Under the pieces are notes generated by a model that saw only the letters and a program-made list of their open reading frames with translations, was not told where the DNA came from and did not search any database. A stretch of 64,000 nucleotides of DNA. It comes from Neobacillus notoginsengisoli. GTDB lineage: Bacteria > Bacillota > Bacilli > Bacillales > Cytobacillaceae. The stretch spans positions 62,001 through 126,000 of the forward strand of contig NZ_QWEG01000002.1 of the NCBI RefSeq assembly GCF_003515685.1, given 5' to 3'. The position numbers and the translations under genes were made by a program. This document shows positions 44,332 through 53,132 of this stretch, one piece after another. How positions within the stretch are numbered: the stretch's first letter is position 1; each line of letters begins with the position of its first letter.

Positions 44332-46560
44332 TTAATAATTGATTGCCAATTCAGATGATAGCTTGTATTTTTGACCACGCACGAGAATCGGCATTGGCTG
44401 GCCGGACAGCTTGTTGATTTCGATATTCCCTTGAGTCATTTTGACCCTTAATATTCTTCCTCTAAAAGCTAACGGGAAGCTTAGTTCTTTCCATTCCTTA
44501 GGCAATTTCGGATCGATCGCTAAGCCATCCTGGTCTATTTTAACATTAGCAAAGCCGAATATGGCGCTCATCCATAAAGATCCCAGGGAGGCAGCATGAA
44601 TTCCTTCGTCAGAAGAATGCGGATTAGAGCCGAGATCAATCAGGCATGCTTCACTGAAAAAGCGATAGGCATCCTTCAGAATCCCAATTCTCGCCGCGAC
44701 AATGGAATGAATGGCTTTACTCAAAGAGGAGTCATGAATAGTCCGTTCTTCATAGTAATGTAAATTTTCTCTGATAACTTCCTCAGAAAATAAGTCAGGA
44801 AGAAGATAAAATAGCATGACAACGTCTGCCTGCTTCAGCACTTGCAACTCGTTTACTTCACTTCGGGAATAGTCCAGTAAAATGGCCTGGCTCCCCTGTA
44901 CTTCTTTATATTTGGACAAATCAATATCCGGCTTATGTAGGAAGGTGTCATCCTGCGGAATGATTTTATCGTCATTCGGCAGCGGTAGGTATAAGTGTTT
45001 CAAAAATTTCTTTACTTTTTCCTCAAAGGCCGGCTCAAGCATTTGAAACTGTTCCATATAATAAATGGCCTGTTGGACATTGAAATATGCAAGATAATTG
45101 GTGTAGGCATTATTGTCGATATGCTCCGTATATTCATCAGGGCCAATTACATCTTTTATAGACAGGCGACCATTCTCCTCTGTAGTTCTGCTAATCCAAA
45201 ACAAGCTGGTTTCCCTTAATAGGGCCAAGCCTTCTTTTCTCATGAAAGCTTCATCGCCTGTCGCAAGATAATAGTGAACTACTGCAAACGCTATATCAGC
45301 AACAATATGATGTTCCGCCGCGGCTGAAGCAACTCTTTGCCGGAGGCCCGTACGAATGTTGATGGCCGCAAATTCAGGCGTTTCTTCTTTTCCTGAAAAA
45401 GCACTTTCCCATGGGAAGAGCGCTCCATCGTAGCCATTCATCCGCGCCTTTTCCTTGGCCTGTTCAATACGATCGTATCGATATTGTAATAATTTCTTTG
45501 CTTTTTCTGGTTCAGTCAGAAGATGAAATGGCTTGATAAAGATTTCTGTATCCCAGAACACATGCCCTTTGTATCCTTCACCTGTAAGACCTTTTGCCCC
45601 AACACTGAATCGTTCATCGTGGCCGGGGGTCATAATTTCCATGTGGTAAAGGGCAAAATCCAAAGCAGTTTGGTCAAAATGGTTTAACGAGTTAACTTCC
45701 ACCCTTTTTTTCTTCCAAAAATCTTCCCATTGGTCCCCGGAGCTGGCCAGCAAATCGTGGTAACCTCTTCCTGCGGCTTCCTTCGCAAGCTTTACGGCTA
45801 AATTTTCTATCTTTTGGCCGGCACTCTCCTTGTCAAGAGAGGTATAAACGCTGCCGGTTTTTTCAATGATTGCTGATTCATTTGCATAAAGGACACCTTG
45901 TGATTTTGCAGTCAGTTTCCGGTTTTTTGAAAGAAAAACGGTAGTAAAACTTTCCGGAAAATCGCAACACGCAGCAATGGCTATTTTATGCCCCGATTCA
46001 GACGTTCTGTAGGTTGCAAACATTACTTTTTCATCATAAACTCTTACATTCTCTTCTACTAGATGCTGCTTCCCGAAATTCGTCTGTTGGCCATTGATCC
46101 CCGTTTCAATTTGAATATCCGCGGAATCAGCCAATGGAGTAACTGTTATTTTCGAGGCTAACAGATGAAGGTTTGCCTTTGAAACAAAACGCTGAAACTT
46201 AAAAAGGAAGCTCTTCCCTCGCCTGTTTTTCCATTTCACTTCCCTGGTCATTTCTCCGGTTTGCATATGAAGCGTTCTGTTATAGGAAAGAATCTCACCG
46301 GAAAGAAGACTAAATGGTTCACCATCGATGATCATATCCACACCGAACACATCCGGAAGGTTAACAATGTCTGAAGAATCTTCAGGATAAGCTTTATTAT
46401 AAATGCCGGATACGTACATTCCCCGGACTTGCTGTGGATAGTCTTCTTCAAGAGCTGAACGGGTCCCCATGTAACCATTGCCTAGTGCCATTAAACTCGC
46501 ATATTTGTTCAAACTATTTATTTTGAATTTTTCTTCATTAATCTCGTGAACTTTTTTCAT
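44332..46560 (-). CDS. GH65 disaccharide phosphorylase (YcjT-like, kojibiose/maltose phosphorylase type)
   Basis: 742 residues. (alpha/alpha)6 GH65 fold: N-terminal beta-sandwich ~1-270, catalytic barrel ~300-660 with GHVFWDTEIF and general acid Glu476 in VIGPDEYTEH. Inverting phosphorolysis would give beta-glucose 1-phosphate plus a sugar. E. coli YcjT is a kojibiose phosphorylase; linkage specificity cannot be read here. The start overlaps the Gfo/Idh stop (ATGA), so translation is coupled. Confidence 0.92.
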   Translation of the reverse strand: MKKVHEINEEKFKINSLNKYASLMALGNGYMGTRSALEEDYPQQVRGMYVSGIYNKAYPEDSSDIVNLPDVFGVDMIIDGEPFSLLSGEILSYNRTLHMQTGEMTREVKWKNRRGKSFLFKFQRFVSKANLHLLASKITVTPLADSADIQIETGINGQQTNFGKQHLVEENVRVYDEKVMFATYRTSESGHKIAIAACCDFPESFTTVFLSKNRKLTAKSQGVLYANESAIIEKTGSVYTSLDKESAGQKIENLAVKLAKEAAGRGYHDLLASSGDQWEDFWKKKRVEVNSLNHFDQTALDFALYHMEIMTPGHDERFSVGAKGLTGEGYKGHVFWDTEIFIKPFHLLTEPEKAKKLLQYRYDRIEQAKEKARMNGYDGALFPWESAFSGKEETPEFAAINIRTGLRQRVASAAAEHHIVADIAFAVVHYYLATGDEAFMRKEGLALLRETSLFWISRTTEENGRLSIKDVIGPDEYTEHIDNNAYTNYLAYFNVQQAIYYMEQFQMLEPAFEEKVKKFLKHLYLPLPNDDKIIPQDDTFLHKPDIDLSKYKEVQGSQAILLDYSRSEVNELQVLKQADVVMLFYLLPDLFSEEVIRENLHYYEERTIHDSSLSKAIHSIVAARIGILKDAYRFFSEACLIDLGSNPHSSDEGIHAASLGSLWMSAIFGFANVKIDQDGLAIDPKLPKEWKELSFPLAFRGRILRVKMTQGNIEINKLSGQPMPILVRGQKYKLSSELAINY

Positions 46561-47597
46561 AATAAAACACTATCACCTTTTTCAGCCGACTCGTATAGAG
46601 CCCCGATTAATTCCTGAATTTTATATCCTTGTTCTGCATCGGCTATCATAACTGGTTTTCCGAGGCATCTGTCAACGAATGCTTTGATACTTTTTTGATG
46701 GCGGTTAGGGTCAGCGGTTCCACGATTCAGTAAATAGGTCAATTCACCTTTCCTATCCGTATAGATTTGAGCTGGGAACAAGCTTGCTCCTGCTTCATCC
46801 CCCAAGAACTCCACGTTCATAATCGATGTTTCTTTAATATTAAGGGCAAAGGAGCTTTCGACTTGGATTAAACCGCCTTCCTCAAGTTCAATGAACCCGA
46901 AGAACGAATCTTCAACTTCGTATTTGGAAGGGTCCCATTTACCGAGAGTTCCTTCTGATTTCTTATTGCCTATTTTCCGAAACATTTTCGCAGTAACTTT
47001 TTTTACTTTCGGAAAGCCCATGACATAAAATGCGGCATCAAGCATATGGCTTCCCAAGTCAATTAAAGGACCGCCTCCTTGAAGGTCCTTGTTTGTAAAA
47101 CTCCCCCACCCCGGTACTCCGCTTCTACGCAGTGCTTTTACCTTTACAGCATAAATTTCGCCTAGCGCGCCTTGCTGAACCTGTTCCTTGATCATCCCAA
47201 CATCGTCCGCAAACCTGTTGTGAAAATTGTAGGCTAATATTAAATTCTTTGAGCGGGAGTATTCAAGCATTTCCTTCGCTTCCTCGGAAGTTAAAGCAGG
47301 CGGTTTTTCACACAATACATGACAACCTGCCTTCAGTGCCTGCATGACATTGCCATAGTGTAATTTATTGGGTGTACAAACACTCACTATATCGGGCTTC
47401 TCTATTTCGTACATTTCATCTGCATTCGTGTAATATCGTGGTATTCCGTTTCTTTTGGCAAATTCCCTAGCTTTGTCAATGTTATTATGATGAACGGCCG
47501 CAACGAGCTCCACATCATTCCGGGTGGCATAATAGGCAGCATGCACCTTTTCAGCAATTTGTCCGGGACCAATAATGGCCACTTTCAACTTTCTCAT
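46557..47597 (-). CDS. Gfo/Idh/MocA oxidoreductase (YcjS-like, glucoside 3-dehydrogenase candidate)
   Basis: 346 residues. Rossmann domain AIIGPGQIAEKVHAAYY, the typical CEKPPALTSEEAKEM lysine (~95-110), then a GFO_IDH C-terminal domain with the GGPLIDLGSHMLDAA segment. YcjS of E. coli oxidises C3 of D-glucosides with NAD (established for that protein). Here it follows the epimerase by 13 bp and overlaps the GH65 gene by 4 bp. Confidence 0.9.
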   Translation of the reverse strand: MRKLKVAIIGPGQIAEKVHAAYYATRNDVELVAAVHHNNIDKAREFAKRNGIPRYYTNADEMYEIEKPDIVSVCTPNKLHYGNVMQALKAGCHVLCEKPPALTSEEAKEMLEYSRSKNLILAYNFHNRFADDVGMIKEQVQQGALGEIYAVKVKALRRSGVPGWGSFTNKDLQGGGPLIDLGSHMLDAAFYVMGFPKVKKVTAKMFRKIGNKKSEGTLGKWDPSKYEVEDSFFGFIELEEGGLIQVESSFALNIKETSIMNVEFLGDEAGASLFPAQIYTDRKGELTYLLNRGTADPNRHQKSIKAFVDRCLGKPVMIADAEQGYKIQELIGALYESAEKGDSVLL

Positions 47598-47610
47598 CGT
47601 GACGCCCCTT

Positions 47611-48405
47611 TCAGCTTAACGATCTTTTTAAATGGTTCATTCCTTCTAAAAATGCCGTTTCAGGATGTTCGCCACGCAACCGCCCTTCAAACATGATATA
47701 ACCTTTATAACCATCCTTCCTCAACTGATTGAAATGCTTCCCAAAATCAATTGATCCACTGCCAGGCTGGTACCGGTGGTTATCCGCAACATGGATATGG
47801 CCAATAATATCCTTGTGAAGATGCAAGGTCTGAGATATTCCATCTTCTTCGATATTCATATGATAAAAGTCTGCTGCTACTTTACAATTTTGCAAGTTAT
47901 ACTCTTCTATATACGTTCTCGCATCAGAAACAGTGTTGATCATATGATCCTGATAACGGTTCAGCGGTTCAAGCAACACCATCGTTCCGGTTTCTTTGGC
48001 AATCATATCTAAATACTGAAGAGACTCGCTAACTGCTTTCCTGTCCCCTGCACTGCTGCGCGGAGAAACCATAGGAGGAAGCCTGTACGTAAACATCCCC
48101 CAGGCAGCTGGGACAACAATTCCTTTGCCGCCAATTTCCTTTAGGGCATATAGAATCTCCTTTATTTCTTCAAGGCCGTTCAAGCGTCGTTCCTCAATAA
48201 AATCGCCAATCCAGCCAGTGTAACCTCCACAAACTGTTGGAACTTCAATTCCTGTTTCAGCCATCGCTTCCTTCACTTCATCCAGACGCTCAACTAACAG
48301 TTTTCCATCTATTTCAAATGCGTCGATACCAGCTTCTTTTAAATAGAGAAACTTCTCTTTTATACCTTCAGGGAAAAAAGCCTGATTTTGCGTGCCTAGT
48401 TTCAC
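47611..48405 (-). CDS. Sugar isomerase/epimerase, TIM barrel (YcjR-like)
   Basis: 264 residues, xylose-isomerase-like AP-endonuclease-2 fold. Likely metal ligands in order: Glu146 (LLEPLNRY), Asp179 (AADFYH), His205 (GHIHVADN) and Glu240 (MFEGRL). E. coli YcjR epimerises C4 of 3-keto glucosides/gulosides. ATG behind AAGGAGGAATTCAAGTG. Its place between the two dehydrogenases fits an oxidise-epimerise-reduce sequence. Confidence 0.9.
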   Translation of the reverse strand: MKLGTQNQAFFPEGIKEKFLYLKEAGIDAFEIDGKLLVERLDEVKEAMAETGIEVPTVCGGYTGWIGDFIEERRLNGLEEIKEILYALKEIGGKGIVVPAAWGMFTYRLPPMVSPRSSAGDRKAVSESLQYLDMIAKETGTMVLLEPLNRYQDHMINTVSDARTYIEEYNLQNCKVAADFYHMNIEEDGISQTLHLHKDIIGHIHVADNHRYQPGSGSIDFGKHFNQLRKDGYKGYIMFEGRLRGEHPETAFLEGMNHLKRSLS

Positions 48406-48448
48406 TTGAATTCCTCCTTGGAATCACTGCTTATTAGTTGTGACTTCA

Positions 48449-48471
48449 CCGGAGCCCAGTATGGACTCCGG
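48449..48471. other. Intra-operon hairpin between dehydrogenase and epimerase genes
   Basis: CCGGAG / CTCCGG with an 11-nt loop in the only longer gap (77 bp) of the operon core. No T run, so more likely an mRNA-processing or stabilising hairpin than a terminator. Confidence 0.5.
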
Positions 48472-48482
48472 AACAATCACTA

Positions 48483-49532
48483 CTAGAACGTAATCCCCAT
48501 TTTAATGCTCAATTCCGGCTCCTGGTCCACATACTTCATATACGCACCAGGACTGAACTCGAAAGGCACAATCGGATAAATTAAATCCTCACAGTTTAAA
48601 TAACCGTTCATGAGCAGCTCCCAGCACGTATCTTCAATCCGCTTCCGATTCCACCTTGGGTAATCAGGATTCGGTTCACTTGATGCACGGGAAAACACTA
48701 TTTTCGCATTGTTGAAGTGCGCTTCCCGCCCAAAGTTCAAGTTAACGAATGGTTTTGCGAATGCGACATACGAAATTATGCCTCCATAAGCGATCCCTTT
48801 TAGAGCACCCTGCAGGGCAGAATCATTTCCACTCGTTTCAATAATGGAATCAGCACCTAATTTGTTCGTAAGCTTTTTCACTTCATATCCTGGGTCGACA
48901 GAAATTGGATCGAAGCAATAGTCGGCGCCATGCTTTAATGCAATTTCCCTGCGGCGTTCGATAGGATCGATCCCTATCACCATGCTCGCTCCAGCTTTCT
49001 TTGCCAGCTGTACTGCAATCTGGCCAATTGCGCCTAGCCCAACGACTACGACATAGTCCCCTGCCCTGACATGGGCATCGCGCACTCCGCTCATCGCAAA
49101 CTGTGCCGGGTCATAGCAAACAGCATTTTGCCATTTTGCTCCTTCCGGCATTTTCCTAAGCTTATAATTATCAACCCCGTTTACAGTGACCGTTTCCATG
49201 ATTGGGCCGTATGTGCAAACCGTGTCTCCTAATTGGTAATCTGTTACTTCATTGCCTAGTTCAATTATTTTTCCAACAACCATATTGCCTAATGGAAATT
49301 CGCCAAAAACGATTCCTGGAGTGGCACCTTTTTCGCGGGGCATGAACATCCGCCATTCTTCATTGAATTCTTCCTCAAAGAATGGTGAATGGCCTCTAAA
49401 GTCAACCACCTCTGTGCCATGCTTTGGGGAGGCAAAGTCCACTTTAATTTTCACTTCATTAGGCTTGACTGGTACGTCTTCATAATCCACTAATTCAGCT
49501 AATCTTGGCTTAGTTGCTATCAATTTTTTCAT
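48483..49532 (-). CDS. Zinc-type MDR dehydrogenase (YcjQ-like)
   Basis: 349 residues. Medium-chain dehydrogenase: N-terminal GroES-like domain (FASPKHGTEVVDFRGHSP), NAD-binding VVGLGAIGQIAVQLAKKAG, and GADSIIETSGN. The structural four-Cys zinc loop of classical ADH is absent. YcjQ in E. coli reduces the 3-keto group after C4 epimerisation. ATG behind GAGAGAAGGTTCAAC. Confidence 0.88.
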   Translation of the reverse strand: MKKLIATKPRLAELVDYEDVPVKPNEVKIKVDFASPKHGTEVVDFRGHSPFFEEEFNEEWRMFMPREKGATPGIVFGEFPLGNMVVGKIIELGNEVTDYQLGDTVCTYGPIMETVTVNGVDNYKLRKMPEGAKWQNAVCYDPAQFAMSGVRDAHVRAGDYVVVVGLGAIGQIAVQLAKKAGASMVIGIDPIERRREIALKHGADYCFDPISVDPGYEVKKLTNKLGADSIIETSGNDSALQGALKGIAYGGIISYVAFAKPFVNLNFGREAHFNNAKIVFSRASSEPNPDYPRWNRKRIEDTCWELLMNGYLNCEDLIYPIVPFEFSPGAYMKYVDQEPELSIKMGITF

Positions 49533-49554
49533 GTTGAACCTTCTCTCACTTTTA

Positions 49555-50409
49555 TTAACCTTTCACTCCGCCATCGGTTGCTCCACCCTTTATAAAATGT
49601 TCCGAAATAGAGTACATGAACACAACTGGAATGGCGGTTACGAGTGAAGCAGCCATCATTCTGCCCCATATATAATCCGGAGTGCTAAACAATGAATTCA
49701 GTCCGATTGGCAACGTGAAATTCTCTGAATCTGACAGGAAGATGGATGCAAACAAATAATCATTCCATGCAACCATAAACGAATAAACAAATACCGAAAC
49801 AATCCCCGAAATTGCAAGTGGAATAATAATATAGAAAATAATCTGGATTCTATTCAGCCCATCAATCATGGCTGCTTCCTCAAGGTCTTCTGGAATTGTA
49901 TCAAAATAGCTTTTCAGCATGAAAATTGCCGTTGGCAGAGTTTGGACGATCATCGTAATGATCAGGGATGTCCTCGTATCATATAGCCCCAAACCGGAAA
50001 TAATTTTGAACAAAGGGACAACAAGCAGAATACCTGAAAACATATAAACTGTGTAAAAGCTGGCATTGATTGTAACCCTGCCTATGAATTTCAGTTTTGA
50101 TAAAGCATAGGCGCCAAAGATTCCTATCAAGACAGCTAGCGAAGCAGCTGTCAAGGCTACTGTCAAGCTGTTTTTAAAATAGGTCAGATATGGAAAAATA
50201 TCCGGATTGAAAATATCGACATAGTGTTGGAAAGTCCACTCCTTCGGCAGCATTGTCGGGTTCGTTGCCACCGCTTCCTTTGATGTTTTAAAGGAAGTCA
50301 TGAGCATGATAAAAAACGGGAATAAACTTACAAACAATAAAGCAATCAGAGAGACATAAAAAGCAATTTTCTTCCCGATCTTTTTTCTCCTCGTGTTAGC
50401 CATTGCCAT
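49555..50409 (-). CDS. Carbohydrate ABC transporter permease, MalG type (YcjP-like)
   Basis: 284 residues with six membrane helices. EAA loop EDLEEAAMIDGLNRIQIIFYI, shared in pattern with MalG. Start overlaps the preceding permease by 14 bp. Forms the transmembrane pore with its partner. The C-terminus GGATDGGVKG is typical of the family. Confidence 0.93.
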   Translation of the reverse strand: MAMANTRRKKIGKKIAFYVSLIALLFVSLFPFFIMLMTSFKTSKEAVATNPTMLPKEWTFQHYVDIFNPDIFPYLTYFKNSLTVALTAASLAVLIGIFGAYALSKLKFIGRVTINASFYTVYMFSGILLVVPLFKIISGLGLYDTRTSLIITMIVQTLPTAIFMLKSYFDTIPEDLEEAAMIDGLNRIQIIFYIIIPLAISGIVSVFVYSFMVAWNDYLFASIFLSDSENFTLPIGLNSLFSTPDYIWGRMMAASLVTAIPVVFMYSISEHFIKGGATDGGVKG

Positions 50410-51277
50410 TCGGGTTCACCCGCTTTCGTGAAAGGATGATTGCAATAAATAGAATGATGAAAAGGATGACCGATATAGATGCGGCTTTCCCTAGGTCATT
50501 AAAGGCAAAGGCCGTCTTATACAGGTAGATTCCTAGAATATCCACCTTGCTTGTTAGCAGATACACATCCGTAAACATATAGAACATCCATATCGAACGG
50601 AGTGTCAGTACGGTGATCATTACTGGCGCAATAGCTGGCAGCGTGACAATCTTGAATTTATTCCAGGCGTTCGCCCCGTCAATTTCCGCCGCTTCATAAA
50701 GAGTATTATCAATGGTCTGCAGGATTGCCAAGAATGAGATAAACGCATATGGGAAATACCGCCATATTGCAAAAATAACAACCAGAGCAAAACTGCTTAC
50801 AGGGTTATCAAACCAGAGTGGAGCATCTTTAAATAGATGGAATACATCTGTCCCAAGATAATTAATCACTCCGTAACTGTTGTTGAACATGTATTTCCAG
50901 GCAAAAACCAATGAAATAGATGGGGTTACATAGGAAAGAATGACGAGTGATCGTGCAGTTTTCCGAAATCTGAAGGGCCTGTTAAAAAAGATAGCCACCC
51001 CAAGCCCTACTGCAGTACTCCCCAAAACAGTCAGAAGTGTATATAGGACAGTCAGACCGAGCGATTTGAAAAACTCTGGGTCGGTCAGCGTATCAGTATA
51101 ATTTTTCAATCCAACAAAGATACTGTCCAGTCGAGGGTTGATCGGCTGATCAAAAAAAGATATTTGGATGTTATAAAGCATTGGGTACGCTACTAAGAGC
51201 AAAACTAAAAATACGCTTGGAAAGAGCAGGAGCATCGCCAGTTTTAAATCTGTTTTTTCTCGCTTTATAGACTTCAT
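50396..51277 (-). CDS. Carbohydrate ABC transporter permease, MalF type (YcjO-like)
   Basis: 293 residues with six membrane helices. EAA loop LYEAAEIDGANAWNKFKIV. ATG behind GGAGGCCCT. Second gene of the operon; pairs with the MalG-type permease. No ATPase gene is present in the cluster, so a shared MsmX-like ATPase is expected (known for Bacillus sugar importers). Confidence 0.93.
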   Translation of the reverse strand: MKSIKREKTDLKLAMLLLFPSVFLVLLLVAYPMLYNIQISFFDQPINPRLDSIFVGLKNYTDTLTDPEFFKSLGLTVLYTLLTVLGSTAVGLGVAIFFNRPFRFRKTARSLVILSYVTPSISLVFAWKYMFNNSYGVINYLGTDVFHLFKDAPLWFDNPVSSFALVVIFAIWRYFPYAFISFLAILQTIDNTLYEAAEIDGANAWNKFKIVTLPAIAPVMITVLTLRSIWMFYMFTDVYLLTSKVDILGIYLYKTAFAFNDLGKAASISVILFIILFIAIILSRKRVNPNGNG

Positions 51278-51316
51278 AGGGCCTCCTTAAAACTTCTTTT
51301 GACATTTTTGAAAAAG

Positions 51317-51361
51317 AAGTGGATAGGAATACCTGACGATCTAGGTATCCCCATGCCACTT
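51317..51361 (-). terminator. Attenuating hairpin between binding-protein and permease genes
   Basis: Arms AAGTGG / CCACTT and inner ATACCT / AGGTAT, followed on the minus strand by CTTTTTC. Such a partial terminator after the binding-protein gene would leave more binding protein than permease, as in many ABC operons. Confidence 0.7.
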
Positions 51362-51432
51362 CCAATAGATTCAGGACCCTTCACACTGCGGTTATGGTTG
51401 CCCTTTCCTCGTGATTGGGAAGGGGGTGATCC

Positions 51433-52743
51433 TTATTTATCTGTTGCATCCTTTATTGCTTTATCCGCTTGTTTCAACTGAGTTTTTACATCCTTATTTC
51501 CTACAGTAATAGCATTGACTAATGTAGGGATTGCTCCGGAGCTCGTCACATTCCCCATCTTCAAGTAGTTTTTGCCATCCACAAGGCCAAATACTTGGAT
51601 ATCTTCAAATGATGCCGCAATTTCGGTTGATAGGTCGCCGAATGCTTTAATGACTTCGTTGTTTCGATAATCAGAGTTATCAGTCACCTTTTTATTTACA
51701 GGCTGCGCTCCACCCGGTGACATGAGGACCCAGCTAGTCATATTTTCAGGTTCTGCCATAAATGCTGTGAATTTTTCTGCTGCTTCTTTCTCCTCTTCTT
51801 CAAGTCCGGAAGTAATTGTCAAGGCTGAAACTGTACCATACACAGCTTTTGTTTTTTCAGTTGGAATGGCGTAACCAATCTTGTCCGATAGGCCTTCCGC
51901 ATAGACTGACGGAAGAATATAGGTGGAGTAGATGGCCATTGGTGCGGTTCCGTTCATGAATGCATCTTTTACTTCCGTTGTATCATTTGAACCAGGCATC
52001 GTGTAAGCCGAAAGTTTTTTATAGTACTCTAACGCCTCTTCCATCTCTTTGGAATTGAATGCAACTTCTCCCTTTCCGTCAAACACGTTTGCATTATTCG
52101 ATAAAGCAAATTGTGAGAAAGACTGCTCAGAGAATCCGCCTTCTACAGTCGGAAGAGCAATTCCGAATTTCTTGTTTGCTTTGTCTGTGAAAGCTTCGGC
52201 AATTGTCAGAACTTCATCCCAACTTTCTGGTTCATCAAAGCCCTTACTGCTCAAAGCTTCTTTGTTATACCAAATACCTTGAACCCAGCCGCTTACCGGA
52301 ACACCTGTATAGCTGTTCCCATCCTCCGTATTTAGCAGTCTTAAGGCACCTTCATAAAAGTCATCTTTCCCCGCCTTCTCAAGAACACGGCCAACAGACT
52401 CCAAATCGATTAGCTGATCTTTATTCATCACTTTTGCATAATCAGCTCCAACCTCGACCACAGCTGGCAACTTCCCTGAATTAGCTAGTGTAACAATCTT
52501 AGTGTTGTAAGAGTCTTCTTCAACAGGTACTTGCTTTACTTTAATAGTTGGATTTTCATTTTCAAATTTTTTAACTAATTTCGTAATCACCGCAAGCCGC
52601 TCTTGTTCAACAGAGGAATGCATGAATTCAATTGTAAGCTTTCCGCCATCTTTACTAGAATTCCCAGAACTTCCTGCATTACAGCCTGCCAATAAAGCGC
52701 TTACAGCGAGCGCTAAAGCCAAAACAAAGTGTTTAAGTCTCAT
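51433..52743 (-). CDS. Sugar-binding lipoprotein of the ABC importer (YcjN-like)
   Basis: 436 residues. Lipobox LLAGC (Cys~21), then an SBP_bac_1 fold: FENENPTIKVKQVPVE, LPAVVEVG, NGTAPMAIYST, FTAFMAEPENMTSWV. Held on the outer membrane face, it would deliver the glucoside to the two permeases. First gene of the leftward operon; ATG behind GGAGGGAAAAG. Confidence 0.94.
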   Translation of the reverse strand: MRLKHFVLALALAVSALLAGCNAGSSGNSSKDGGKLTIEFMHSSVEQERLAVITKLVKKFENENPTIKVKQVPVEEDSYNTKIVTLANSGKLPAVVEVGADYAKVMNKDQLIDLESVGRVLEKAGKDDFYEGALRLLNTEDGNSYTGVPVSGWVQGIWYNKEALSSKGFDEPESWDEVLTIAEAFTDKANKKFGIALPTVEGGFSEQSFSQFALSNNANVFDGKGEVAFNSKEMEEALEYYKKLSAYTMPGSNDTTEVKDAFMNGTAPMAIYSTYILPSVYAEGLSDKIGYAIPTEKTKAVYGTVSALTITSGLEEEEKEAAEKFTAFMAEPENMTSWVLMSPGGAQPVNKKVTDNSDYRNNEVIKAFGDLSTEIAASFEDIQVFGLVDGKNYLKMGNVTSSGAIPTLVNAITVGNKDVKTQLKQADKAIKDATDK

Positions 52744-52889
52744 TCTTTTCCCTCCTGAAAATATTGATTATTAAATCGAATTTTTGATTCTCATGAAAAG
52801 ACTGGCTTACCTTTATTTATTTCGGGAATCTAGCCTCCTTCAAATAAAATAGACCGCTCTAAGCCGTAAAAATAACATATGTTAATAGC

Positions 52890-52903
52890 TGGTACCGCTC
52901 CCA
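52890..52903. promoter_or_regulatory. LacI-type operator, copy 2 (leader region)
   Basis: TGGTACCGCTCCCA, identical to the copy at 52941-52954 and 51 bp away (about five DNA turns). It lies in the untranslated leader of the operon, so it could support looping or a roadblock. Confidence 0.75.
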
Positions 52904-52940
52904 AATGATTTCAAAAAAATAATCTGATATTTCAATTGAT

Positions 52941-52954
52941 TGGTACCGCTCCCA
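52941..52954. promoter_or_regulatory. LacI-type operator, copy 1, at the transcription start
   Basis: TGGTACCGCTCCCA is an imperfect palindrome around a central CG, the hallmark of LacI/GalR sites, and close to the 14-mer TGGGAGCGCTCCCA used by CebR-type repressors. It starts about eight bases downstream of the -10 box, where bound repressor would block initiation. Confidence 0.8.
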
Positions 52955-52961
52955 CAACAGT

Positions 52962-52990
52962 AGAATAGTATAGAAAACCCTTTCTGTCAA
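52962..52990 (-). promoter_or_regulatory. Sigma-A promoter of the glycoside operon
   Basis: On the minus strand TTGACA (52985-52990) and TATTCT (52962-52967) are 17 bp apart. The leader to the binding-protein start is ~210 bp and holds the second operator. Confidence 0.75.
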
Positions 52991-53132
52991 GAAAGAGGCG
53001 ATTTGCTTTTATTTTCAAATTTAATTGGTAATTTTAAAATTTACATCCTATAATAAAGCAAAGGATTGGCCCTCCCACACGAAAAGCTTTCTATAGCAAG
53101 GCAGCTGATCTTTTTCATTGGAGGAGAAATCC

